Assembly (NCBI RefSeq): GCF_958298935.1
Contig: NC_084924.1
Location: forward strand, 20,805,819-20,869,818
Direction: 5' to 3'
DNA length: 64,000 nt
DNA from: Phragmites australis
Taxonomy: Eukaryota; Streptophyta; Magnoliopsida; Poales; Poaceae
The notes below the pieces were generated by a model, which saw nothing but the letters and a program-made list of their open reading frames with translations, ran no database searches and was not told the origin of the DNA. The position numbers and the translations under genes are program-made. Below, piece after piece: positions 23,781-33,521 of this stretch (position 1 is the first letter of the stretch; each line of letters begins with the position of its first letter).

Positions 23781-24498
23781 TGTTGGAGCAAGAGTTCTTC
23801 TTGCCCTAGCAAGTATGGTGAGAGTTTCTTCTAAGGAGGAGACTCAAGCTTGGAGACGAAGTTTAAGAGGAAGGAACACCACGAATGTATTGATGGTAGA
23901 AAAAATAGATCGCTCTGGGAGGAGTATCACAGCGTGACTTGGTGTATTTTCACCTCTGTGTCTTTTTCACTGTCTTGCCCGTCTTTTTTGCCCAGATGAT
24001 CATGGCCCCCTATTTATAAGGTCATGCGTAGCTTGGCGTACAAGTTATCGTAATGTAGAAATATCGAGGATCTGACCGAATTACTGGGCCTTATCCCGGA
24101 TAACTACCTTCTACCATATCGGGGAGATTAATGTCTACCGTGGTAATTATCGTGGTGCCTGCCACCTGAAGGGGGCGAGTCGATCGCCAACTGCAGCCCG
24201 GCGCCACACTGTCAGGGGTGTCAAGACAGCCTCCATCATGTCAGGGTGTCAGAGTGACATCCACTAGCCTAGGTATTTAATGCCGGTCACCTCCTTGCAG
24301 GAAAAGTACGACCGGTGCTTCCTTTCTAGCAAATCTTTTCAGAGGCCTGATGACTCACCCAGTAGCCTCTGGGAAGCTAGCTCGAGCAGCGGGAGGCAGA
24401 GGCGTCGAGAGGCCGAGCCTTTGGGAGGCTGAGCCTTCGGGAGGCCAGGCTGGTTAAGCCAAGGGGTTATCAGGGGTCCTTAATAACAACCCCCAACA
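23781..24498 (-). repeat. 5' LTR of Tat element (718 bp)
   Basis: The LTR begins (plus view) TGTTGGAGCAAGAG and ends CCCCCAACA. It is the shorter partner of 13736-14612. The words AGACGAAGTTTAAGAG, AATGCCGGTCACCTCC and CCTTCGGGAGGC are shared. The base changes between the two copies are numerous, so the insertion is not recent. Confidence 0.82.
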
Positions 24499-24619
24499 AG
24501 TAATATTATTGTAATAATTACACTATAATGATACACTAATGATGTAAGCGCATGTATGAAACTTGATCCTAGCATATATGTGTTGTGGCCTGTTTGTCCC
24601 TCTAAAATTGGGTGTTACA

Positions 24620-25953
24620 AAGGAGAAGGCAAGTGTCCTTGATCATCTTGAACCTATGTTTTTAAATGTTTTTGTTCTGTAAAACTGCATGCGATGTCTA
24701 TCAACTTGATGGGTAGTCACCTATATTAGGGTTTACCTAGTTCTTCCTTCACATTTCTTGAAGCCTAAGTGGTAGTTAATATGGGTCTTTCGAGTAAAAT
24801 TGCTTAGCCATGCTATCAGATATTGGGATGTTTCATATAACTGATTAATGGACATATGCAACTATGATGATAAACATGGCATAGCAACATGGAACTTAGG
24901 ACTTGGGCAAAGAGATGATTTTGTTAATGTTGGTGGGCTTGTGGATACGTTCCAAGCATAATGATAGGTTCTAGGTGTCTGTTAACATTTGTATAGGTTC
25001 TAGATGTCCTTTAACATTTGATGGTTATTACCCGGTTGGATAGTCTTTGCCCAAGTGTAAATAAGTGAAACATGTATAACGTGATTACGGAATGGTCCGT
25101 GGAGCAACAACACAAAAATACCGTTCAAACATGAGGTCAATATGGGTAAGGCTTAGCATATCGGTTAGACACTTGGCTCGGATTCGTTGGGGTACTAGGA
25201 CCTAATTGATGGACCATACTTCATAGTGATCTCTTGGCGGCACACCACTGGCGTGTGTTAAGTGTCTTGTAAATACGATAACATGGATATCATCACTCAT
25301 GGCTAAAAGTTGGACAACCTCTATAGAGTGTAAAACTATTATACAGCTGATCCCGCGGTTATAGGAGACTTGGATCCTCACATGAGTAGTTGGTTATGGG
25401 TATGGTTTTGGTGATGGTTAGTTGGTTATGGTTTGCATGGTGGTTGTTCTTGGATAATAATGGTTTGGGTCATATGGTCATAATCACTTAATAATTGCTT
25501 AATACTTTTCAATTAAATTACTATTTTCTTTACTCACATTTATGCAAATAAATATTGTGTTAGCCTATTCTTGTTGTAAGCCTGCATATCATTATTTTTC
25601 CCACACTTACTGAGTACTCCATATACTCACCCCTTACTATCCCCCCAATACATATGTTGCTTAGTGGAAGACTTTCAATACTTACAAGATGACGACCTGG
25701 AGTACTCGGAGTGTGTTCCCCAGTTGGTGCCTGTGGAGTTGTTGTGGTCACTGATGCTTTTGCTCCACTGCCGTCATTTAGAATCTATAGTTTGGTTATT
25801 AGAGTTGCTTAGGTGGAGTCTTTGTGTAAGAGTTAAACGGTTGTAAGTTAAAATATTACTTTTGTTACTTCACATATGATGTCCTATGTGTGTTAAACTT
25901 CCTGATCACACATAAACCGTACTTGGTTTTGTCCGTTAAAACCGGGTGTGATA
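24620..25953 (+). repeat. Family A LTR, right portion
   Basis: The portion resumes after LTR B2 with GGCAAGTGTCCTTGATCATC and runs to AAAACCGGGTGTGATA. It aligns with the reverse complement of 53348-54830 in solo LTR A2. For example, ATGTCCTATGTGTGTTAAAC at 25879 matches the last part of A2. Confidence 0.72.
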
Positions 25954-25957
25954 GAGG

Positions 25958-25970
25958 TGGTATCAGAGCC
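25958..25970 (+). other. Primer-binding site of gypsy copy A1
   Basis: TGGTATCAGAGCC is a perfect complement to the 3' end of initiator methionine tRNA and lies four bases after the family A LTR. It proves that this LTR is a 5' LTR rather than a solo LTR. Beyond it a short leader and an ATG at 26108 (MVHKLLTASTRGPPP) follow, possibly a gag start cut off after about 40 codons. Confidence 0.85.
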
Positions 25971-26239
25971 ATACTGCCTAGTTAGAATGGTAGTTCTTAA
26001 GGTCTTTCGTAATTAGTTTCAGCCCATAGAAGCCTTTTTGTTAGTTACTTTCTCATCTCTTTCTATCTTTTAAGGGTATCACTTATATCTTATCTTCTCC
26101 TTTATAGATGGTTCACAAATTGCTCACTGCTTCAACTAGAGGCCCACCGCCCATTCTTCAACGTGTTCCAACCGAACAGGAGCTTGATGATCCCACTTTT
26201 CACACATGGATCATGTTCCTGCAACCATAGCGTGTATTA

Positions 26240-26464
26240 GTTCACTGCGGATGGCGTCGATGGCCCGACCATGGGGTCCTTGTGGTGTAGACATAGGGTA
26301 AGTGCTATGTTACTTGTGTACGTATATTTCATTACTTCCTTTTTTGTTTCTCTAACTTAGTTTAGTGTGCAACTAAGTTGGTCAAGTGTGCAGACACACC
26401 ACGCATACCCGAACTTTGTTCACCAGTTCGATGAGCTAATGGTGGATTGTGTCTGCTGGAGGCT
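26240..26464 (+). pseudogene. PMD gene of MULE1, second part
   Basis: The frame reads DGVDGPTMGSLWCRH (26254-26296). A likely intron follows (GTAAGT at 26299 to an AG near 26360), then WSSVQTHHAYPNFVHQFDEL (26376-26435). Both blocks are typical of the middle of PMD proteins. It ends at 26464, where a reverse solo LTR was inserted with TSD AGGCT. Confidence 0.68.
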
Positions 26465-29443
26465 TGTAACACCCAGTTTTAAAGGAATAAAACCTGAGAC
26501 AACAACATATATACCAGGATCAAGTTTCATACATGTGTTACATCATTAGTGTATCATCATAGTACCATTATTACATTACTGTCTTAACTTATTACAAAAG
26601 GACTTGACGGTCTAAAAGAAAAGCAAAATAGAAAGCTAAAATCCAGTGCCATAGGGTCTTCCATCTTCCACATGAATCAACTGGGGGAACACCGGCCTAG
26701 AATAGGAGCTTCGTGTTGAAGTCATTTCCATCATAAGGTGTAGCTTCATTATCAGCTTCTGATCAGTAGAAGAATGCAAGAAGGAAGCAACGGGTGTGAG
26801 TACATAATGTACTCTACAAGTATAGGAAAGCATGATATGGGGCTTGCGTCAAGAAAATGTTAGACACTGGTTTACTGCACGAAGTATCCTTAACCTATAA
26901 CTCCAAGAAAAGGCATCCTATTTGCTAAGTGTGAAGACACCACTTAAACAAGAGGAACAACTCATCGGATTCCATCCCACTACCAAGACCACCAGGTAAT
27001 CCTAGTACCTGGCTACCCGACCATCCATCCCGGATCCCTGATCCCAACTAATCAAGAAGAAGTCTAAGCCACTTTTGATCGTGAGCACAGTTGATCGATC
27101 AGTTTTTTATATTATAGAGTTTGCACACTTTACCCATGAGTCGTGATTTCATCACCCGCATTACTAGGTAACACTCTCCATATTGTTGTGTTTATCAAGC
27201 ACTTGCACACTTCCTATGGTGTGCTGCTGAGAGATCACTACGAGGCCTTTTCAAAGCTCCCGCCGACCCATAAGCACCCACTAAGGTTTCACCGCTAACA
27301 ATGATTCCATCACTACAGAGGCCCCCTCTTGTGCCACTCAACCGTCCACTGGTGCCTACAGAACTAGAGAGGTGGCTAATTAATTGGCCAGGCCGTAGCC
27401 ATACAGGCCTCGTGGTTGCGCTGTTTAGCCGGGCTACAGGCTTCAAGAACCGGTCCTTAGGATCCCACATAGGAACAACCACAAACCAACTATGCATTCC
27501 TCGCACACGTACATTTCCGCACCATCATCAATCATCCATCTTGTTAGGACTCCTATACCATGTTAATACAAAAGATTACCATACCCGATGCATGTTGCAT
27601 AACCATTAGTCAATTGTAACGCACAACCCAACCATAATAGCTACTAGCATATCCACCCTTTATTTTCCATGACTCGTTCAACAGCGACAACGATAATCAG
27701 ACAAAAGCTAGTAAATCCTAATCATAGGTTTCCAATTAGACAAGCATGCATGAAGGAATAAACAACTAGCATAAAATCCTAAAATAGGTGCAAGATGTAC
27801 AAGGGTACTTGCCTTCAACAGAGGGTTGTTCAAAGCCTTCAAAAACATGGTCCTGCAGGTTTACGAACGGCTTACCTCCTAGAGCGGCATACCGAAAAAG
27901 CACACAAGAAGGAACTACTAAGAACAGTGCACTAAACAGTAAGAAAACTCGGTTAAAACCCTATAAAAATATTCTACACACCGCTACGAGAATTCGAGTG
28001 CAAAAATCCCCAAATCAGAGCTACGAGCAAAAATTTATGAGGGTTTAAAGTTCTAGGGGCTAAACTACAAATTTACCTAATTGCAGAGAATATCTAGATT
28101 ATTTTTATACTAAAAATCCCATTTATTGTGCAAGCTAACATCATTAATCAAAATTTAATTATTTTTGGTATTAAAAATCATGTGGACCGGGTCTACACTA
28201 CCTTGAACCGAAAGGGGGGTCCTTAGTCCCTAGGTCCACTATGGGCCATAGACATCAGCGGGGCTTTACGTGGCTGCAGGTGGCTGGAGAGTAGCCCGAA
28301 TGGTGCTTTGGCAGCCAGGGAGCTCCTACGAGTAGTGGAGAATGGAGAGGGGAGGGCGGCGAGCTCACCCTGAGTGATAACAAAGCCGGAGCAGGGACGT
28401 AGAGGCTGGAAAACGGCGACGACGGTCGTGGAGATTGGTGCGGTGTCGATGAAGGGGCTCCAGTGGCTAATCAATAACGATGACCCACTGGATAACGTTC
28501 GGAGGGACCTACAGAGCTAGAGAGGTGGTTAGCTGGGTCGAAGATGGCATGGAGACGCGGAATTACGGTGGCGGTGCAAGTCACTGGAGACGTAGAAGAA
28601 AATGGTGGTGGTGACCAACCGAGAGAGAAAAGGGGGAGTGAGCAAGTGGAAAACATGCGCAACCTCATAGTGAAGGTCACATGTGGCTTAAAAAGGTACG
28701 AGAGTGAGAGGAACGGCTAGGGTTCTAAGGTGAATTCGGCGGCTGCAATGGCCACAATGGCCAATAGTTTCCGTAATAACTCGAGCATTAGGGTGAGGAA
28801 CAAAGGGGGAACATATAGGACAGCGATAGGGCTTAAAGCTTATGATCTACCCGTTACAGGGAGGAGAGAGGGCATGGAGAGGTGCGGGATTTGCGATGGC
28901 TGGCCGAGGGGATCGAGGCGGGTAGAGGTGAAAGAAGAGGAGCCTACGGCTTAGCTCGGTGGCACGACGTCAGCTTGAGCCGGACCCGCTAGTTAGATAG
29001 AGATGGTACGAGGGGTAGGCCAACTCGGCTGGTGGGCTTGGCCTAGGCGGGAGCACTGGGAACAGCCAGGCCACGGCCCAAGCGGCGAGAGGGATGGTGA
29101 GGCGGCCTGAGGTGGGAGAAGGGGAGGGAGAGAGGTGAGTTTGGGCCAGGTAGGATTAGGCCCAGTTGGGTTTAGGAGAAATAGGAAAAGACTTTTCTTT
29201 TTATTTTCGAGTTTTTTTCGCAAAGAGCTTTTAAATGAATGCCTTCTAGCGAGCTTTTGTAAACATCTTCCACACATAAAAACCAGATGCAACTACTGTA
29301 GCATGAATGCATCAAGCATGAATATAAAATATGGTAAATTAAATTTAGAAATTTATTTCCTTCTAAATTTAAACTAAATCTACAAGTCCTATTTAATTCT
29401 AGAAATTAATCTATTAAGAAAATTGAATGTCTAGGGTGTAACA
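26465..29443 (-). repeat. Solo LTR B3 of gypsy family B
   Basis: This 2,979-bp LTR in minus orientation starts (plus view) TGTAACACCCAGTTTT and ends CTAGGGTGTAACA. Perfect 5-bp duplications AGGCT flank it (26460-26464 and 29444-29448). It aligns in reverse with LTR B2: for example, CTTTATAAAG-region words and GGTTCTTGAAGCC-type blocks recur, and the family word for GGCAAGTG appears inverted as TACTTGCC near 27807. No internal sequence is left, so LTR-LTR recombination is the likely origin. Confidence 0.85.
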
Positions 29444-29448
29444 AGGCT

Positions 29449-30470
29449 GTACCACTGGTCGAGCTTCCACAACATATGGCGGATGTGTGCGGCATGTACC
29501 CAATGCACAGGGACCATGCGTGTTCTCTTGAGATACGAATAACACTAAGTGAGTCCTCATTTACTACAATAGATTATAAAAAATTATATAATTAAATGAA
29601 GCTTTCCTTTGCAGAGGGACATACTACACTAGATTGATGCTGAGGCACGTTTGTCAAAGCTACAACTCGATAGTGGTGGTGAGGTCCCCAGGGCCGAGAT
29701 GAGAATGGTGTTTGGCCAGATTATCCAGAATGTGGCCAAGGTCTTCCGATCGATGAGCTGCAGTTTCTCCTCAACCGATGAGTGTCGGCTCATATCCCAG
29801 CATGCTCGTCCGCCACCTTCACCGAGCCACCGCACCCACCAGAATGACCGACCTTTGCCATCGACCCATCGAGGACATCTTTGACCCCTACTCTAGCGCC
29901 GATGACCTAAAGCATCACATTGTCTAGGCCACCCTTCACCAGTGGCGGTGACTACTTCAATGCCACGAGCGGGGTGACGCACCCTTCCTCCATGGACCTA
30001 GGTCCTTTGAGTTCACGCATCTTTAGCTTAGGTACGAAATTCACTTCATGCATAAAAAAATATACATATGTCATGGTTTATTGATGCTAACATGTTTTCT
30101 TCGTTGTTCGATATATAGAGATGGATGATCTCTCGGACGTAGAGGCATAGGGTAGCTACATGGAGCTGTTTAGTAGGGACATTACTCAGGTCCATGGGTA
30201 TAACTTCATCTTTGGACAGAGCGACGAGCTTAATGCGTCACAGCTACCTTGCACGCATGCCACTCCTAGGGACATAGCCCTCCTAGGATTAGTACGCCAC
30301 TCCACCTCACGCTGGACAGTCTGAGCGACGAATCATTCCACTAAACCACCTGATGTACTCATCTAACCAGGTGAGAGCGAGGAGGCGCAGGGTCCCGAGG
30401 ATGGATACAACCAGTGGCCTCGTCCCTAATAGGTGACATAACCTGTAGGCAGTTATGTCATCATTAGTTT
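29449..30470 (+). pseudogene. PMD gene of MULE1, third part and C-terminal exon
   Basis: After the solo LTR the PMD-like reading continues with SSFHNIWRMCAACTQCTGTM (about 29461-29520). It is followed by an intron-like gap and a frame with ECGQGLPIDELQFLLN (about 29728-29775). A last exon-like piece starts MDDLSDVEA at 30120 and includes SYMELFSRD and YNFIFGQSDELNA. Stops interrupt the frames. The order fits the C-terminal half of PMD proteins carried by MULEs. Confidence 0.6.
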
Positions 30471-30737
30471 CATGGTGTTATGATATTGTCTTTCTTCATG
30501 CTACTATGTTATTGCTACTGTCATAATAGCTTTCATGTACCGTATTTTTGTTTTGTGATTCTATTCGGACCATTGATTCGTAGAACAACCATTCCATAAT
30601 AATCATAATAAACATGTCGACTGAATGAACGATGGCATATATGAATCCCCTAGTGATGTACTGATGCTTTACCTAACATGCCTTAGAGAATGAAGAACAA
30701 TACAAGTCAAATACAAAATTAAATCCTCCGTCGACAG
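30471..30737. other. Spacer between convergent PMD and zinc-finger genes of MULE1
   Basis: This AT-rich stretch of about 270 bases separates the end of the plus-strand PMD gene from the stop codon of the minus-strand zinc-finger gene. It probably holds both 3' ends. I see no clear polyadenylation signal that can be assigned with confidence. Confidence 0.5.
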
Positions 30738-31222
30738 TTAGAAAATATTGATATTACTCCCAGTTGTTCCTCTTACCTGCCATGCGAGGCAAGGTATAGC
30801 ATCTTCTGACATACTGGCTCTCTCTTGGTGTAGTTGTTCCTGTAGTTCCCTGATGACGACATGAAGGTGATGGATGTATTTTTGAATGTGTGGTTCTATC
30901 TGCGGGTCAATCCAGTACTGGAACCCACAATCATTTGTCAGGAAAAAGTGATAGATGAGATAAGTAAATGGTTGAAATAATAGGAAAGAAAGTGAGTATT
31001 ATTTGTTCGTACTCTAAAATGTGGACAACTAAAGAATCGATGGCATGTGTCACCGAAATGCTCATAAACTTGGACTACAATGTCATTTTCATGCCGGCAT
31101 GGCGACCAAAGCAAGCAACGAAGAGCATTGTGGCTTTCGTAGTAATCTCTTCCATAGATCTCTAAATGGGGGTGTGGAGGCGGTGGATCGATGGGGCCAT
31201 CAGGAGGATAAGGATACGCCAT
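30738..31222 (-). CDS. Small GRF-type zinc-finger-like protein, second gene of MULE1
   Basis: Exon 1 runs from the ATG at 31222 to about 31012. It reads MAYPYPPDGPIDPPPPHPHL and then SPCRHENDIVVQVYEHFGD followed by CHRFFSCPHFR. Exon 2 (about 30935-30738, stop TAA at 30738-30740) reads CGFQYWIDPQIEPHIQKYIH and a helical tail with VIRELQEQLHQERA. The spacing of cysteine residues, the RFFSCP box and the CGFQYWID box resemble the GRF zinc finger (family pattern GRxFxxCP, then CGFFxWxD), usually a single-stranded nucleic-acid binding fold. One expected N-terminal cysteine is not obvious. The donor GTACGA is visible near 31011, but the acceptor is unclear. No premature stop occurs in either exon. 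The gene converges on the transposase-PMD genes, the position mudrB has in MuDR. Confidence 0.6.
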
Positions 31223-31418
31223 TGTCTCGATTCAATTCATGGTCAGGAGATGTGTGAGTAGAGAACTGATTGGGTTTTGTTTATATACAAGAAGTCCTGG
31301 TGGTAGTGCATCGATGTGTCAGCACTAAAAATTTCTATTGTCTAGACTATACCGGCCTATTAGGGGTAGCACAAAAAAGTCTATTCACTATATTTATTCC
31401 CTAAGACATTTTAGGTTT
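31223..31418 (-). promoter_or_regulatory. Probable upstream region of the zinc-finger gene, cut by CRM element G2
   Basis: These 196 bases precede the ATG at 31222. Their natural continuation is 46180-46620, since the CRM element G2 with TSD GGTTT (31414-31418 and 46180-46184) sits between them. The right TIR of MULE1 follows. A promoter is expected here by position only. Confidence 0.45.
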
Positions 31419-31833
31419 TGATGGGATTGTTGGCCTGATCTTCCGATAGGTAGCGATAAGTCGGTAGGTGGATAACTCGACGTTGATGATCCAAAGGCTT
31501 TGACCCGAACAGATCGTCTCCCTTGCAATCACTAAACCACAGCTCTGTTGGTTATCAACCGTATCGCGCGGTTGACCTCGCCAAAAAGGCTCAATCCCTG
31601 CAAATGTACCGAGAACACAAGCAAGAACGTAGAAGATGCAATCTAAAATATTGCGAATAGAATTCAAGCACTCGAAGTTGGGGTTCCACAAACACTTGCG
31701 GTGGCCTAGTCGGTCCGGAACAAGAGCGAAAATCTCAAAATCTGTGTGTAGGTCAATATCTAAGCAAAACCCAACCCTAATTGGGGCGGTGGCTACTGTA
31801 TATAAGAGACTAGGGTCGGCCAAGGACCCCTAG

Positions 31834-32502
31834 TGATGAGGACATACATGCTCAGGCCACCACAACTCCAGAAGTCATTCAAGGACCAGTTACTCGAGCC
31901 CGTGCACGTGAACTCAATTACGTTCTCCTGTTAAGTAACCAAGGTCCAGCTGAAGGGTGAAGAAGGAGGGCTTCATCAAGGTGTTGCGCCACCTGCATTA
32001 GGGGCTGGCCCATGTCATGTTTTGCCAAGTTTAGGAGAGAATAAAGGGGGATTGTTTTCTTTCCATAGATGCTAGCGCCTGGATTAGGAAGGAATAGGAG
32101 CAGAGGCGCATGCCTTGCATGGCCCCTACACCTATTAAATCCAAGGCTGCGCCCCTCCCCTGGGTGGGTTTTCTTTTGTTTTGGTTTAGCCATTGTGCAA
32201 ACACTGATCTGCAGTTGTGTCCAACGACCACCTGATAGACAGCAATTGTGAACCCCACATTCGAGCGATTTATTTACAGTCTGCCTACATCTCGTTCTTG
32301 CTTGTTTCTTTCGAATGCTTACAGGAATTGAACCTCGTGTTCAGGTTGATCTTGCCCAGCAAGGTCAATAACCATTTGGAGTTGGTTTAGCGATTGCTAA
32401 GGCGCCACGACCTGTTCGTTCGTAGTCGGATCGCGAGAGTCACCTCCGTCCCAAATCGAAGTTATCCCTCTCACCGAAAGATCGGGCACTCCAATTCTAT
32501 CA
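31834..32502 (+). repeat. 5' LTR of G1 (669 bp)
   Basis: The LTR begins TGATGAGGACATACATGC and ends CACTCCAATTCTATCA. It is nearly identical to 38183-38851. Because the pol frame extends into the LTR, this copy also carries the CR-motif coding tail at its start. Confidence 0.95.
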
Positions 32503-32504
32503 AG

Positions 32505-32514
32505 TGGTATCAGA
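32505..32514 (+). other. Primer-binding site of G1
   Basis: TGGTATCAGA, two bases after the 5' LTR, is complementary to the end of initiator methionine tRNA. The match ends after ten bases. Confidence 0.8.
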
Positions 32515-33521
32515 TTTCAGGTTGCTCGGTGAGATCTACCCCCTCTCTTTGTAGTTCTATTCCATTACCTATCGTCCACAACAAAAGCCAAAAAAAAAAA
32601 AAGATAGATATTAGGTTAGAACCACTGTCCTCGAACCATTTGGCCATTGCATTTATCATTCAGTAATTTTGCTTTGTTGAATTTGTGTGTCATTAGCGTC
32701 TTGTTGCTGGTTGCATTATTTTCTTGTTCTTCCTCTTGTTCATCACCACAATCAGTCATTTCCCATCCGCACAAAGCAGAACCCCTTGTTTTGGAAGGTT
32801 TGCTGCGTTTGTGATTCCTACCATCCTTGCTCGGTTTTAGTAGGGACATCCTGGTGCGTATTTGTTCCCTCCTATTTTTGTGCCAAGGGAAACCTGTCAA
32901 AACAAAAAAAAAATGAAAGGGCACGGTGCAAAGTAAAATAGAGGAAAGGTGAAAAAAAAAGAAACGAAAAGCCGCACCTTCGGCAGGACAGAAAGAAAGT
33001 TTGTACCACAAGGAGAGACATTATCTCACGTGTATATTGGTTTTCCTTTCAGCCTTTCTCTATACAAGGCAAGAGTCAATCTTTGGGCCATCAAATCAAC
33101 CGCCAAGCAGCAGCCACATCTGTGCGCACAGCATTCCTTGTTTTGAGAGAGAGAGAGAGAGAGCGAGACAAAAAAAAAATTTGTTCCTCTTTCTGTTCCC
33201 ACGTTGTTACCAGCAGCATTGCAACGCACTTTGCACCCTTATTCAACTTTGCATTTGCTGAATGATTGTGCTAATCCTTGCTACAAAGTGAAGCCTTCCT
33301 ATAGCTCCACCTATTTCTACAGCGTGCAGGTTTTGTGTCACCTGGCAATCGCTCCATCCAATCTTCATTGGTTGCACCACTGGTTGCAGGTCACCCCTGT
33401 TGGCTTGGTCAGAATTGGTAAGAACTTGATAACGGCTTTAGATTGAGTGACCTACTCAGAACCACATCCCATTAGGTGTAGGACATATACTTCTGATCTT
33501 TTTTTTTCTCTGGCGCTAACA
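32515..33521 (+). other. Leader between primer-binding site and gag of G1
   Basis: About 1 kb of untranslated leader contains a short A run near 32588, another near 32905 and a GA repeat at 33145-33165. I see no convincing ORF. The length is usual for CRM elements with a long 5' leader. Confidence 0.65.

Larger units (their letters stand above)
13736..24498 (-). mobile_element. Tat-lineage Ty3/gypsy retrotransposon with antisense ORF
   Basis: The LTRs start TGTTGGAGCAAGAG and end CCAACA or CCAATA (13736-14612 and 23781-24498). The 5-bp flanks AGTAG (13731-13735) and AGTAA (24499-24503) differ at one base. On the minus strand, gag, protease, reverse transcriptase, a first RNase H, a second archaeal-type RNase H and an integrase tail follow in order. 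Two RNase H domains are the hallmark of the Tat lineage. Between pol and the 3' LTR lies a second coding region on the opposite strand, as known for Grande-like Tat elements. Frameshifts, a changed catalytic residue and loss of most of the integrase core make it defective. Confidence 0.85.
11307..24619 (+). repeat. Family B LTR, copy B2, split by the Tat element
   Basis: The LTR starts TGTAACACCCTAAC and ends AAAATTGGGTGTTACA at 24619. A Tat retrotransposon (13736-24498) splits it, flanked by AGTAG and AGTAA. Without the insert the LTR is about 2.5 kb. It aligns with B1 and with the reverse solo LTR at 26465-29443. Confidence 0.75.
8090..25953 (+). mobile_element. LTR of gypsy family A (copy A1), interrupted by family B LTRs and a Tat element
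   Basis: The LTR begins TGTAACACCCTGATTTTC at 8090 inside the PMD gene and ends AAAACCGGGTGTGATA at 25953, followed four bases later by a tRNA-Met primer-binding site. Both ends match the complete reverse copy at 53348-57322, which starts and ends with the same words. Its middle is replaced by the block 9060-24619. After that, sequence of the same family resumes with GGCAAGTGTCCTTGATCAT at 24627. Only the LTR, primer site and a short leader survive, so the rest of the element is lost. The right border against the PMD gene lies between 25970 and 26240, and I cannot place it exactly. Confidence 0.68.

Noticed and set aside
24600..24640. Continuous LTR across 24619
   Set aside because: GGGTGTTACA ends LTR B2 at 24619. 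The following AGGAGAAGGCAAGTG belongs to the middle of the family A LTR, as the alignment with solo LTR A2 shows.
25971..26240. Placing the exact right border of gypsy copy A1 at CGTGT (26230), as a TSD partner of GGTGT (8085-8089)
   Set aside because: The match is only four of five bases and the adjoining end is not an LTR end, so the border is left open.
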